From the IMG/VR virus record IMGVR_UViG_3300025450_000146, positions 1-21,157 of that record: a stretch of 21,157 bases of DNA. One strand, 5' to 3'. Shown one piece after another: positions 8,301 through 17,282 of this stretch. Position 1 is the first letter of the stretch. Each line of letters starts with the position of its first letter. Source of the stretch: a virus. The notes under the pieces were generated by a model. It was not told where the DNA came from, did no database searches, and saw only the letters and a program-made list of their open reading frames with translations. The translations under genes were made by a program, and so were the position numbers.

Positions 8301-10608
8301 AGTCACTATAATAAAAGTCAAAGTCAAGGTCCTTTATTGGAAAAAGCGAGATGAAGCCAAAACCCGGTCTAAATTTCTTTCTTATTGCAAACTCACGGTA
8401 TGAGATAGTTGGCGTATCATTAAGCTCTAACACAAGCGCAATTTTATTCAAATACGAAGTGATTGCAGTTGCTCTAGTCGAGGAAAGAATCTGATTCTCT
8501 GGGGTAACGTCATCGATGTATTGTGTGACCTTTAGGATTTTAGACCAGCCGCTAGCTGTCTTCACTAAAAGGTTTGACTGGTCTGCTAGTATTTTTGAAA
8601 GGTGTGACGAGTCAATAATGAGTCTATTTCCCGAAAAGCTGGATCCTCCTACAAAATTGGTGTAGGCTCCGCTTAATTGAGTTCCTGTGACTCCTCCAAT
8701 CTCAACTCGTGAATAGTCACCAACTTGTGATTCATAATTGATTGAATACTTACTATCGTGATCGCCGTTCACTTGCACCTTAATGAAAACGTAGTCGTCA
8801 TATGCAAAGGCAGTAAAGCTGCGATTTCTTACTTTATTTAAGCAGCCAACAAATGCAGAGACAACTTCAGTAATGAGTCCGCTTGCATTGAAATAGAATG
8901 TGTCATGACCTACTGTTCCAGAATAATCGTTGAAGAAGTAATAGTCGCCGGCGTTTGGAACTAGTGAGTAGCCGACAGTTGCAGTAAATAGGTCGTATTT
9001 ACCGTTTGAGTCAACTCTTGTGCCATGAGGGTGATATAATCTAAATTCATCAAGGTCATTAAGCAGATTCTTGAATTTTATCGCAATGTGTGACCTTCCG
9101 GCAATGAGGCTGGCGTTTCCAATATCCTGTAAAAATATCGAATCACTAGGACCAAAGAATTTTCCCAAGTCAATTGATTTGTCGCTTAGCGTTATTTTAC
9201 CGTAACCTTCCTCCTGTGCGGCAGAGCCAGTAGCAGTCGGTGAGCCTGGTATTGCAGTAACAAGGTAAGTAAAGACAGTATCTGAAATTCGGGTCACAAA
9301 AAAGCTTCCTGAATACTCAGGATCTACACTAGTCACCGTTACGAAATCATCGGTGTTGAATAGGTGTCCTGCAGTAGTTGCAGTGACTAGAGTCCCACTT
9401 GAAGTAAGATCAACTGAGACCGAGTTAAGGAGATCAATTGAATAAGGCGAGCTTAGCTTAGGTAAGTGAAGGTTACCGTCCTTATCACTAAGGTAGTTAA
9501 AGTAGAGAGTCTGCGAGTCTGTGAATATGTTAGAGAACTCAGACAAGTTTATGTCCAGGTTCTTGTGAGGCAGGACAACTCCTGTTGGGTTTGTCTGTTT
9601 CAACACAACACTTTCATACTCATAGTATTTCTTACGAAATCTGGGTTCGTTTGGCCAACTGCCTCTCTCAGCATAAATACGATCAAGATCTATGTCTAAT
9701 TGAGAAAGCTCAACAGTATCGACATAGAGTCCAACGTATCGGTTAAACTCATAAGGGACTGACGTGTCATCGTTAAATACGAACTCAATATTTAATATGT
9801 TTGGCGCAATCACTCCGTTACGGCTAAACCCGTTAGTAATATTCTCCTCAAAGAACTTTAGTGGTGTGGATTCAGTGTATTGCTTGTAAAATAGTTCGCC
9901 TCTGCTTCCAAATACTCCTGCATTTACCAGGATGCCATTCCAGGTAGTGTAGTCAGCTTCGTTAAATGATACAGTTAGCGGACTCACGGGATACCCTGGG
10001 TTGTTCAGGTAAGATCTAAGATATTTTCCAGGAGCACTGTTCTCGCTTAAGTCAAAAGTCTTTATGATCGTCGCGTTCTTGAACATGTCAATCAAGTACT
10101 GATCACGTGCTTCTCCGGCTTCGTAATTTGCCTTAGACACATCGACTTTGTAATTGATCGGATCGTTGATCTTGAAGATCACAAAGTAATTTGGCAGGGT
10201 TTTCTTTAGGTAAAGTGGAGCAAAATATGCAAGTCTCTCTGTGTACTTATTTGAAGGAAAGTACTTTACTCCGCTAAAGTAGTTTGAGAAATCGTATTGG
10301 TCCTTGTAGTTCTTTGAAGTCTTGGTGACATCGACATTCTCAGTAAGGCTAAAAATAATCTCGTTTGGTGTTGTACCGTTCTTAAAGAACTGGTACACGT
10401 TTGCTGGCAAAGACTGGGTAGTATCAATTGGAAACTTTGAATAGTCATCCTTTGATAACTCCTGATTTGCTTTTATTGAGTCTAAGTAGAGTCCACCAGA
10501 TTCATCAATCGTAAGCTTAATGTTTCCAGTAAGCTTTGGATTTGTCCTTACCAATTGAAAACTAGCGTCCTCAGTTAGTACATTAGTATATGAGATTGTA
10601 CGAGCCAT
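5365..10608 (-). CDS. Giant virion structural protein, 1747 residues (tail/baseplate region)
   Basis: Starts at ATG 10606-10608, directly after two TAA stops (TAATAAATG), 3 bases from the preceding gene, and ends 2 bases before the tail fibre. The protein is rich in Y, F, N, S, T and D with short beta-like segments and no long coiled coil, so it looks like a multidomain extracellular-type virion protein and not a tape measure. Residues about 393-465 form a distinct insertion (SGTLVTATTAGHLFNTDDFV ... GSFFVTRISDTVFTYLV) resembling the small beta domain often found in phage tail proteins and sometimes matched to E1 FCCH-like families. The final 150 residues have a helical part (NLLKLYDLDTADFYTKRD) and end KFSIQKNLNAGLLVSPSIKI. 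I do not recognise the family as a whole. Tail or baseplate decoration is inferred from its place between baseplate-type and fibre genes. Confidence 0.82.
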   Translation of the reverse strand: MARTISYTNVLTEDASFQLVRTNPKLTGNIKLTIDESGGLYLDSIKANQELSKDDYSKFPIDTTQSLPANVYQFFKNGTTPNEIIFSLTENVDVTKTSKNYKDQYDFSNYFSGVKYFPSNKYTERLAYFAPLYLKKTLPNYFVIFKINDPINYKVDVSKANYEAGEARDQYLIDMFKNATIIKTFDLSENSAPGKYLRSYLNNPGYPVSPLTVSFNEADYTTWNGILVNAGVFGSRGELFYKQYTESTPLKFFEENITNGFSRNGVIAPNILNIEFVFNDDTSVPYEFNRYVGLYVDTVELSQLDIDLDRIYAERGSWPNEPRFRKKYYEYESVVLKQTNPTGVVLPHKNLDINLSEFSNIFTDSQTLYFNYLSDKDGNLHLPKLSSPYSIDLLNSVSVDLTSSGTLVTATTAGHLFNTDDFVTVTSVDPEYSGSFFVTRISDTVFTYLVTAIPGSPTATGSAAQEEGYGKITLSDKSIDLGKFFGPSDSIFLQDIGNASLIAGRSHIAIKFKNLLNDLDEFRLYHPHGTRVDSNGKYDLFTATVGYSLVPNAGDYYFFNDYSGTVGHDTFYFNASGLITEVVSAFVGCLNKVRNRSFTAFAYDDYVFIKVQVNGDHDSKYSINYESQVGDYSRVEIGGVTGTQLSGAYTNFVGGSSFSGNRLIIDSSHLSKILADQSNLLVKTASGWSKILKVTQYIDDVTPENQILSSTRATAITSYLNKIALVLELNDTPTISYREFAIRKKFRPGFGFISLFPIKDLDFDFYYSDYARFPEIDLYQNYFVPANTLMLEPSKTYSVVNGTIEVNGSQYASGSTFTVMDLSKYTIVLGNPLVSLYSATSPSLLYPINDQNKELTDFTGFSILKDPSTVVPQTNTEEYELRTKYINGLSTTEYDYYKENATKDFATRSKIIPYITKWRFKDGTDSRSNPYRLNTELVFGRNNFSPDHTDRTQNPANFTHEWFYIESKFNYANDLETIKQNFYYFDSPLDPAFILRDPNYFIDYFTYVPSAEINGTLTEVGHSQFRYSTIFKNVAGQYETFFKGFKAIFKDVTDPTVKGADGKPVANPNTTRFNDYKFSCILKPVKEDFTNQNNGPVPPIKYRVIEHKDFKFILVVIEISVGYLDQIDPYWSATGETYTSIGTSASSAPVIFFGDTSIGSVPAYSTVNGDYRIAFDSDNVSNISHGLLYSLKHKKFNNALNNYSNVRLSSKLSLVASGVHIGIDGGTIDQIVNPQFANYPSILSDEILLPSASKMILATNYSFPTPQVTFIDTINGFYSTNSNPITSVGETSVQYTLTPTGFIGLSTFTATPPYTNYIQPLPLIPNSFEQVIRDKFVFSVFGGGERYFEKLLEKISFSKFKEYVNSLNPIIEFESYSLDPSGNPVKSATPNYYFEIADQSIVAKKNQTIVNIDNDKPTQFSFSQTIGYTYETVNLNNTVDLNRYKGEYEPIAKDVLFCNSTFVFSHNKISDIKLANIQLNTQISDLLTIQNFSHIKVSDLKILLLESDNSYLPKYPAVSEVAIGQAPYFLLGSNWDWGFHHKYVNSANYVPAAGSSRVEEDESFIGKIVAVPSEIALTSFVEYLVPAGQKLESIDLTDKELVVIENQTTVDGYINLANVLTSYFINNGISQKFNEFLVNQNQFIGNYNSIEAYVRDYIALNLLKLYDLDTADFYTKRDATVTTTNGASNPNSIQFVFLNDDQRFKQGYTLSKSAIINKKDRLILKFSIQKNLNAGLLVSPSIKIKFI

Positions 10609-10611
10609 TTA

Positions 10612-13600
10612 TTAGAATGTCTTGATCGTTCCTTTGCTTTGGACAAGTGGTGCATCTAGAGAAGTTTCTTTAGTGTACTGGCCGCTGATTTCCAAGTCAA
10701 ATGAGAAAGGCACATCGTTTTTAACGATGATGTCAATCCCGATCTTCTTTTGATATTTTATATTGTTTAGTGTACCGCTGGTTCTATATCCTCCAATATA
10801 TCCCAACTTATCAGAACATCTAAATTGAAATAGAATCGGGATATTGATTGCATTCTCAGTTCCAGTCTTTATAACTGTGCTTGAAATAGCAGGGAAGTTA
10901 CCAGTCACTGAAATTGCTTCATAGTTTACTGGGAACATGTAAAGATATGATCCACAAGAATATTTACCGATTAGGTATTCGTCGTTTGGCGTAAATCCAA
11001 GTTTTATTGGATAGTTGTTTGTTGCTCCAACTGTTGATACCGGAGCCGCAGGTGTCACTCGACTTGCCTGTTTATAATAAGACACTCCAAAATTATCCTT
11101 AGCTTCTGCTACTGACGATTCAAAGTGAAGCGAGTGAGCAAATGGCAGGTATTTTTGGGCAGAAGTTGCGTACGGACTATCAAATGCTGGAAGATAGAAT
11201 ACGGCCGGATCAAAGGAAGCAACAGTTCCTGTGAATGACTTGAGATATGGATGGTCCTTGCTTATACAGAATTCTGAAAGCTTACCTCCAGTATCTGGCG
11301 CTCCGCTCGTGATTGTTCCTGCCCAAACCTTTGCACTTGCTGTTGCTGAAGATGGATAGCTAGGATCGTATGGAAGATAGTGACCCCAATCATAAGGTAC
11401 GATTGCGCTAGCGCCAGAAGGAGTCTGTCCCTGGAAGTTATACGCAGTCGATACGTAATCGTTTGCTGAGCTTACGGCAACGTAAAGTTCCTCGGAGAGT
11501 CCGTAATTCTTGTCTCTAGAATAGATGAACTGGCTCTTTACTTGACCGGATTGTGTGCTAGGTATTTGCTTGAAAAGAGCAGGTGCGATAGCTGTCTGGT
11601 TTTTATTTACTCCAAGCGGAACGACATCGTATCTGCGATTTACGTGATAGTCATCTGTTGGATGAGCAATAGGATCGCTAAGATCGCATAGAGTATCAAT
11701 TCCACCAAAGAGTAGAGAGATAAGTTCAAGCTGAGTTGCCGAAGTATTTTGTATCGTTAGTGAGTATTGTTTAGTTATCACTCGACCCTCATTGTAAACA
11801 GTAGTTCCGCCAGTCGTGTCCTTTATAAGATCACGATAGTAACCGGCAAAGAGGCTAACTGTGTCACCATTAGATATGTCAGATGAGTTTCCATCGGAAT
11901 CTGTGATGCTTACTTTGATCACTCCCTTATCTAGAGCAATCGATTGCTGGATCGCAGTTAGAGTGTTTGAAAGGGTAGTGAGTTGTTGGAAGAGGTCGAT
12001 CACTCCACCGGTAGCGTTATAAAATCCGCTCGCAATGTCCTGTGCTTTGTGCGCATAGAATTTATCGCCAGTCGTAAACTGATTAGCGATGTGAGTGTCA
12101 ACTCCTCTAGAAGTAAGAGTCTTTTCAAAGTCCAATCGGGTCTTATCTGCAAATAGCTTTTGAGAAATGACTGTGCCTTCCTCAGTAGATGAAATGTCAG
12201 CAGGGAAAGGTATTTGAACTGATGTTGACCAGGCAGATGTTGCCGGATTTTCCGGCCAACCTGCTTCAGATAGGGACTGAACTTGTATCTCAACTATCTC
12301 ACCTTTACGAATAGGTATGTCTAGTTGGTTTGTGTTTACCGTGTTAGGGTCAGAAACATTCTCAGTTGCCCAATCATAAAGACCAGTAGTCGTATTTAGA
12401 GTCTTTGATCGAGGCTTAGTTAGGACTTCTACCCATGGAGAAAAAGCAGCTGCTTTTTGAGTTCCATCAGTATCTAGGAAGGTCTGTTGATTTGCGGCAG
12501 GTTGGTTTCCAGCTGCGCTTAAGTAACGATACCTGTATCTAAATTGCACAATATTCTGCATACCATATGCCGTACTTAAAGGAGTTGGTATTTGCCAAAA
12601 TCCTCTAACTGCATACTGTCTATTTGTGATAAACTGTGGAGTCGTTGATATTTGTAGAGTTGCGTTGGTTACAAGAGTCGAAAGGTTAGTTACCTTTTGG
12701 TCCCTTGCAGTGAGCGAGTCAGTAAGTTGTTTTTGTAGACGTTGAGCTTCCTGTGGAGTTTTTGATGTAGTTGTGATTTGTGCCTTAATGTCAGAGATCT
12801 GCTTGTTTAACTCCAATACTTCTTGCTCAACCTGAGCTTTTTCTTGAATTGTGCTAGTGATGTTGGCAATATTCTTGTCGTCCTGTATGTGTTTATCCAC
12901 TTGGACAACTTTGAAATTACCAGCGTCTAGTGTAGGAGCAACTGGTGTAGCTGCAATAATTGCAGGTATCTTCTTCTCCTTTGCCATGTTAAGGAGTATG
13001 AGACCAAAGTCCGATACAAAGTTATTGTAGTAAGTTCCTAGAGTAGTTGTGCTATTGTCTTGTAAAGGAATAGTAAGGTCATTTGAGTAGAATGCTACAC
13101 CATTTGAGTAAACGTCAGCTGTGATATTGTTTGATTTGCTAATTGGCTTAAGGAAGACAATAACTCTCTCATTGAATCCAAGATTCACGTTTATTTCAGG
13201 AGCACGATACGGCACGGGTTTTATTCTAAGCTCTGCTGCACCTATTGTAATTGGATTAATACCAAAGGTTCTTTGAAGAACTACCTCAGTGTCTGTTGCA
13301 TTTACGGAAAGTATGACGTACTCAGAGTCTCCATTAGTTACTAAAGTGTCGCCTACTGCAAGTATCTTTGTGTTTTGGAATCCTGATAAAACATCAGTGT
13401 AATTTAGGGTACTAAGCTTATATCGTATTCTCTCAACTGATACAGTTGTGTTATTGTTTAGAGTTTGATTTCCGGTCTCATTTAAGATCCTTAAAACATC
13501 AAACGTTCCCTTAAACCTGTTGATAGCAGTGTCAATGTCAACTATATTATCGTCTTCAAAATAGTCTATTCCATTTGCATCAAGATCTGATTTTAGAGTA

Positions 13601-14157
13601 GCTAGAGAAATATTATTCTTTCCCTTGTAATTAGTATCAAAGTAAGTAGCAGCAGTCGTGTTATTTACTGCGTTTATAATAATCTTCTTTACTGCAAACT
13701 GATCCATTTCATCTGTGAGTAGACCAGTAAGATCTAAGCTAACATAGAGTAAAGGATTGAGAAATGATTCAAAGAAAGAGTTGTTCTTTACTTTGAAAGT
13801 TGATGGCATTGCAAGTGCTGCATTTGATACTGAGTCTAAATCGCTCAATACTTGGGAAGTCTTTTTAAGTTGAAACTTTCTAACATCTCCATTGGCAGAA
13901 GTAATTCCTATTACATCATTGTTAGTAGAGAGTAGAGTTTCAAATCGAGTATTTATATCCTCAATCTTTCCCTTTAGGTAACCAAATGAAGGTACGTTTA
14001 TTGTGGTCTTGGTTCCAGCTGCATCTGTTTGTGTAACAGACACATTGTCTGATGTTGAATCTAACACATTCTCTAGACTGTAGAGAAATGAGTTCATATT
14101 AGTCACATCAAGTATGAGTCTGTTTAGTACGTCTGATAACGTGTGTTTGGTTTCCAT
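10612..14157 (-). CDS. Large virion structural protein with coiled coil and FN3-like region, 1181 residues
   Basis: Starts at ATG 14155-14157 (METKHTLSDVLNRLILDV), 7 bases after the preceding stop, with no Shine-Dalgarno. The first 120 residues are partly helical and look like an assembly segment. Residues about 420-500 form a coiled coil (QEKAQVEQEVLELNKQISDI, then RLQKQLTDSLTARDQK). It is followed by an FN3-like region at about 510-655: IVQFRYRYRYLSAAG, AFSPWVEVLTKPRS, KGEIVEIQVQSLSEAGWP. The C-terminal 200 residues are beta-rich. The arrangement, a trimer-type stalk between globular domains, suits a baseplate or fibre component. The exact T4 equivalent cannot be named by eye. It is followed 3 bases later by the 1747-residue gene. 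Confidence 0.8.
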   Translation of the reverse strand: METKHTLSDVLNRLILDVTNMNSFLYSLENVLDSTSDNVSVTQTDAAGTKTTINVPSFGYLKGKIEDINTRFETLLSTNNDVIGITSANGDVRKFQLKKTSQVLSDLDSVSNAALAMPSTFKVKNNSFFESFLNPLLYVSLDLTGLLTDEMDQFAVKKIIINAVNNTTAATYFDTNYKGKNNISLATLKSDLDANGIDYFEDDNIVDIDTAINRFKGTFDVLRILNETGNQTLNNNTTVSVERIRYKLSTLNYTDVLSGFQNTKILAVGDTLVTNGDSEYVILSVNATDTEVVLQRTFGINPITIGAAELRIKPVPYRAPEINVNLGFNERVIVFLKPISKSNNITADVYSNGVAFYSNDLTIPLQDNSTTTLGTYYNNFVSDFGLILLNMAKEKKIPAIIAATPVAPTLDAGNFKVVQVDKHIQDDKNIANITSTIQEKAQVEQEVLELNKQISDIKAQITTTSKTPQEAQRLQKQLTDSLTARDQKVTNLSTLVTNATLQISTTPQFITNRQYAVRGFWQIPTPLSTAYGMQNIVQFRYRYRYLSAAGNQPAANQQTFLDTDGTQKAAAFSPWVEVLTKPRSKTLNTTTGLYDWATENVSDPNTVNTNQLDIPIRKGEIVEIQVQSLSEAGWPENPATSAWSTSVQIPFPADISSTEEGTVISQKLFADKTRLDFEKTLTSRGVDTHIANQFTTGDKFYAHKAQDIASGFYNATGGVIDLFQQLTTLSNTLTAIQQSIALDKGVIKVSITDSDGNSSDISNGDTVSLFAGYYRDLIKDTTGGTTVYNEGRVITKQYSLTIQNTSATQLELISLLFGGIDTLCDLSDPIAHPTDDYHVNRRYDVVPLGVNKNQTAIAPALFKQIPSTQSGQVKSQFIYSRDKNYGLSEELYVAVSSANDYVSTAYNFQGQTPSGASAIVPYDWGHYLPYDPSYPSSATASAKVWAGTITSGAPDTGGKLSEFCISKDHPYLKSFTGTVASFDPAVFYLPAFDSPYATSAQKYLPFAHSLHFESSVAEAKDNFGVSYYKQASRVTPAAPVSTVGATNNYPIKLGFTPNDEYLIGKYSCGSYLYMFPVNYEAISVTGNFPAISSTVIKTGTENAINIPILFQFRCSDKLGYIGGYRTSGTLNNIKYQKKIGIDIIVKNDVPFSFDLEISGQYTKETSLDAPLVQSKGTIKTF

Positions 14158-14164
14158 CTAAATA

Positions 14165-16258
14165 TTATCTTATTTTATCGATCTTAAAGCTGAATGTTCT
14201 ACTATCTAGGCAGATTATTTCAAATATTGGCATATTTCCTGATGGCGTAAATTCAAGATCAGTCGCTATTCCAATAAGAACTCCATAAACTCCCAAGTTC
14301 TGTACATTTTTTGCATCTGTATAGAACTTAACATTGTATATTCCTGGAATAATCTCATCATCGAACACAAGTCTTAAAGTTTGGCCTGTCGACCAAGCTA
14401 CGGTTGAATCATCGATTTTAATTATTAGGTCTCTAGACAGAGTAATAGGAGTTCCTCCATTCTGGTGAGCAAAATAGTTTGTGAATGTAGTTAGAGCAAG
14501 AGTATTGCTAGAGAATACATTAGTTATCGAATTTTGAGTTATGTTGTACTCCTGATTCGTATTAATTATCTTTGCTCGGTTTGGAGTCCTACGATCAATC
14601 GAGATTCCGTCTCCAGATTTTATTGCATCAAGGTTGTATGATACTGTGACGCTAGTTCCACCTGAGATTAGTGAATTTATTTGATCGCTATTAGCAGTGA
14701 TCAATTGCATAATTGCGTCTGTGTTATTGAACAGGGCAAGGTTTGCAGTTAACGAAGTTTCAAGATTTGTTAATCTAATATTTAATGAATCAGCGGTCTC
14801 AGTATTAAGTAGAAGAGATTTAACTGCGGTCACATCTTGCGTTAATTGCTCAAGTGACAATAGTTTATCTGTGTATAATTGCTGTAAGTTCTTAAATTGA
14901 GTTAAGACGTCTGTGAATAGCTCAAGTGAGAATGTTGAGTAATCATTAATTGACTTTTCAACTAGAGTGTCCTCAACTGATGAGTCAAGCTTAAGATTCA
15001 TCTTGTGCGAGAACGCGTTACCATTTGTACGGTTTAGCGGATCTTGCTTAAACTTGATTATTGTCGGTATTTGAAACTCCAGACCCTTTTGCTGAACGCT
15101 ATCTAAGAATAGAACACCATACAGGTTTGTAGTGAAACTTAGCGGCATGCCATTTGAATCCACGTTGTGTGGGTCGTATGTATCATAGTATACGAGGATT
15201 GCATTGAACTCAAAATCTCGGTTACCGACGTAATCGTTAAACTGTGCAAAAACCTTAATTGTTGGATCCTCAGTTGCAAGCTTATAGTTTGCAAGATCAA
15301 AATCAATTGAAATTCCATCAAGGTTTGTCCTTACATACTCTATTACATCAGGGCTTTTTGTTTTTCTTATGTAAAGCTCGCTAGAGTGGTTGTATGTTGC
15401 AACTGGGTCAGTGTAATACGAGTTATCGATGTTTTGATTGAACCAGGTGTTAGCTGTATAGGTTCCAGTAGAAGTTGTCTTTGTCTCAGTATAAATTGAA
15501 CCATCATCAAGATCGTAAAATGCACGAAGTGAAAGTCCAAATGGATGCACATCAGTGTAAGATCTTCCTGCCAGATACTTTGAGTTTAGCGGGTCAGCTG
15601 GAGTATTAGTAACAGTAAGCCCTCCGTAATAGTTAACGTCTGATACTGATTTGAATAGAACATATGGTGTAGTACCAACATTTGAAGGGACGTGAATGTA
15701 TGCCTCAACATACGAGTTGTTATTATTTTTAAGAGTGTTAACAACATCAATATCACCAATATATTTTACTACTCGGTTGTATGTTGAGTTGGTCTCTACT
15801 TTTTCTACAAATCTAGGATCGGTTCCTACTGTCGTCACATTCTTTTCTAGTGAGTTTGCATCTTGAAAACGAATTGCTCCAAGTTCCTTAAGCCACTTAA
15901 AAAACACCCTTTCTGAAACAGTTAATGGTTGGTCCTTCTTATAATTATTACGGCTTATTAAGAGAGTCTCTAGGTTAAGCGCGTAATTTTGAAAGCTCTG
16001 TGCCAAGTTTACTGTGTTGTCTGGATTGATTCCATCAATAAGAGGAGTCTCGCCCTGAGCATAAAATTGAATTTTATTGTCAGTTGGCAAGTTAACTGGA
16101 ACTCCTATTTCAGGGATTCTAAGTAGAGCAAACTTTGAAAAACGCACAGCATTTGATGTATTCGCTAGAGTGATATTAATATCTTCAAGCGCGCTCTGAA
16201 AGTTATAAAATATGCCCTTCTTATTTTGAACAGGCTTTATTAATGGTGTTACTGCCAT
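14165..16258 (-). CDS. T4-like baseplate/fibre structural protein with coiled coil, 697 residues
   Basis: Starts at ATG 16256-16258 (MAVTPLIKPVQNKKGIFYNF), 14 bases after the preceding stop. Residues about 35-135 contain RFSKFALLRIPE, NLAQSFQNYALNLETLLI and LTVSERVFFKWLKELGAIRF, a combination I associate with structural proteins of T4-like phages (from memory; gene number not recalled). Residues about 441-533 make a heptad-like coiled coil (LTQFKNLQQLYTDKLLSLEQ, then LNIRLTNLETSLTANLALFN), followed by a beta-rich C-terminal domain. This suggests an elongated oligomer with an N-terminal virion-binding part and a C-terminal head. No enzymatic motif is seen. Confidence 0.82.
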   Translation of the reverse strand: MAVTPLIKPVQNKKGIFYNFQSALEDINITLANTSNAVRFSKFALLRIPEIGVPVNLPTDNKIQFYAQGETPLIDGINPDNTVNLAQSFQNYALNLETLLISRNNYKKDQPLTVSERVFFKWLKELGAIRFQDANSLEKNVTTVGTDPRFVEKVETNSTYNRVVKYIGDIDVVNTLKNNNNSYVEAYIHVPSNVGTTPYVLFKSVSDVNYYGGLTVTNTPADPLNSKYLAGRSYTDVHPFGLSLRAFYDLDDGSIYTETKTTSTGTYTANTWFNQNIDNSYYTDPVATYNHSSELYIRKTKSPDVIEYVRTNLDGISIDFDLANYKLATEDPTIKVFAQFNDYVGNRDFEFNAILVYYDTYDPHNVDSNGMPLSFTTNLYGVLFLDSVQQKGLEFQIPTIIKFKQDPLNRTNGNAFSHKMNLKLDSSVEDTLVEKSINDYSTFSLELFTDVLTQFKNLQQLYTDKLLSLEQLTQDVTAVKSLLLNTETADSLNIRLTNLETSLTANLALFNNTDAIMQLITANSDQINSLISGGTSVTVSYNLDAIKSGDGISIDRRTPNRAKIINTNQEYNITQNSITNVFSSNTLALTTFTNYFAHQNGGTPITLSRDLIIKIDDSTVAWSTGQTLRLVFDDEIIPGIYNVKFYTDAKNVQNLGVYGVLIGIATDLEFTPSGNMPIFEIICLDSRTFSFKIDKIR

Positions 16259-16272
16259 TTAAGCTTTATTTT

Positions 16273-17250
16273 TTATAGGTGGAAGAATTCCAATCCAGTC
16301 ATTCCAGTCACAACCAGACGATCCTTTGACGTGCTATCAAGTATGTAGAACATTGAAAGGTTGCTGTTGTATGGTGAAGGAGTAACGCTATTTAACATAG
16401 TGTTAGTTCCGTTTATGTTGATTCCAATATCATATCCGTTTGGATCTGGTGAGTTATGCAAATAGACAGCATTTGTCGTGTTGTTATTCACGCCGCCTCT
16501 TATCACAAAAGGAATTAGACCTGAGATTACTGCAGGAAAGATTGATGCTCCAGTTGACTGAACGATATCGGCTAGATATATTGTAAATGGTGTGTTTTGT
16601 GCTGGTGGATTGGTTGCATCAAAGTCAATATAGAGAACAATCTTAGTTATCGTAGGATCGATTGCACTAACTCCATCATACACTGGATTTGCAGTAGGTG
16701 CTGTTGTTGCACTTAAAGTAACAAATATGTTTTTAGTTGAAGTCTTAGTCAATGTGATTCTAGCCTCAGCAGTAGTTCCGTTCTTTGCTAAGGTAGTTGT
16801 TATTGCTTGCTTAGACTCAATTAACGATTGTGTGTACTTTATTGAGCTATTAAATGTAGCAGGACCCGCAAAAGTTGCAGCTGTGTTTACTGTCGCTGTG
16901 TTAATTGTGGCAACGTCAACTGTGATTGATTTATTTGCAGTGATTCTATCAACCATAAACACTGATTCGGTGCTACCGTTCTTAGTTAGGGTAGAAAGTA
17001 TTTGGTTTGGAACACCGGTTTGAAAAATAAATCCAGTGTCCTGTAGGATGACTGTATTTGCCTTTACTGATGCTATTGCATTAGTCGTTCCAATTGAAAG
17101 AGCATTAAGATCTATTTCAAAATTGTTGATTAGGTTTTCAATGGTGTCTTGAAAAATCAAGTCGTTTGCATTGGTTATTGTTGCAATGTCAGGGATAAAA
17201 TTGCTTAACAATATTTCCTGGATAGGTAATGAAATTGGTGAAAATGCCAT
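16273..17250 (-). CDS. Putative fibre-like structural protein, 325 residues
   Basis: Starts at ATG 17248-17250 (MAFSPISLPIQEILLSNFIP). Residues about 100-145 are shaft-like short beta repeats (SITVDVATINTATVNTAATF, AGPATFNSSIKY), as in trimeric phage fibres. About 150-175 has LAKNGTTAEARITLTKTSTK, echoing an earlier LTKNGSTES. The C-terminal half is beta-rich, with GYDIGININGTNTML, and ends TGLEFFHL. The 32-base gap upstream is the largest in the operon and holds an AATAAATA box, so this gene may head its own late transcript. Its position between the baseplate-type protein and other structural genes supports a tail role. The family is not recognised. Confidence 0.78.
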   Translation of the reverse strand: MAFSPISLPIQEILLSNFIPDIATITNANDLIFQDTIENLINNFEIDLNALSIGTTNAIASVKANTVILQDTGFIFQTGVPNQILSTLTKNGSTESVFMVDRITANKSITVDVATINTATVNTAATFAGPATFNSSIKYTQSLIESKQAITTTLAKNGTTAEARITLTKTSTKNIFVTLSATTAPTANPVYDGVSAIDPTITKIVLYIDFDATNPPAQNTPFTIYLADIVQSTGASIFPAVISGLIPFVIRGGVNNNTTNAVYLHNSPDPNGYDIGININGTNTMLNSVTPSPYNSNLSMFYILDSTSKDRLVVTGMTGLEFFHL

Positions 17251-17270
17251 TTTCTTAGGTTATTTTAGTT

Positions 17271-17278
17271 TATTTATT
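17271..17278 (-). promoter_or_regulatory. T4-type late promoter box before the 325-residue gene
   Basis: AATAAATA on the minus strand, in TAATAAATAA, 20 bases before the ATG at 17250. It lies in the only sizeable gap (17251-17282) of the leftward operon. It matches the T4 late box in seven of eight positions. Confidence 0.5.
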
Positions 17279-17282
17279 AGCC

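Noticed and set aside
5365-10608. The 1747-residue protein as a tape measure protein
   Set aside because: It lacks the long helical, hydrophobic or coiled-coil character of tape measures and looks beta-rich throughout, so length alone is not enough.
16259-16277. TATAAAAAATAAA before the 697-residue gene as a late promoter
   Set aside because: It overlaps the stop of the previous gene and matches the TATAAATA box less well than the other sites.
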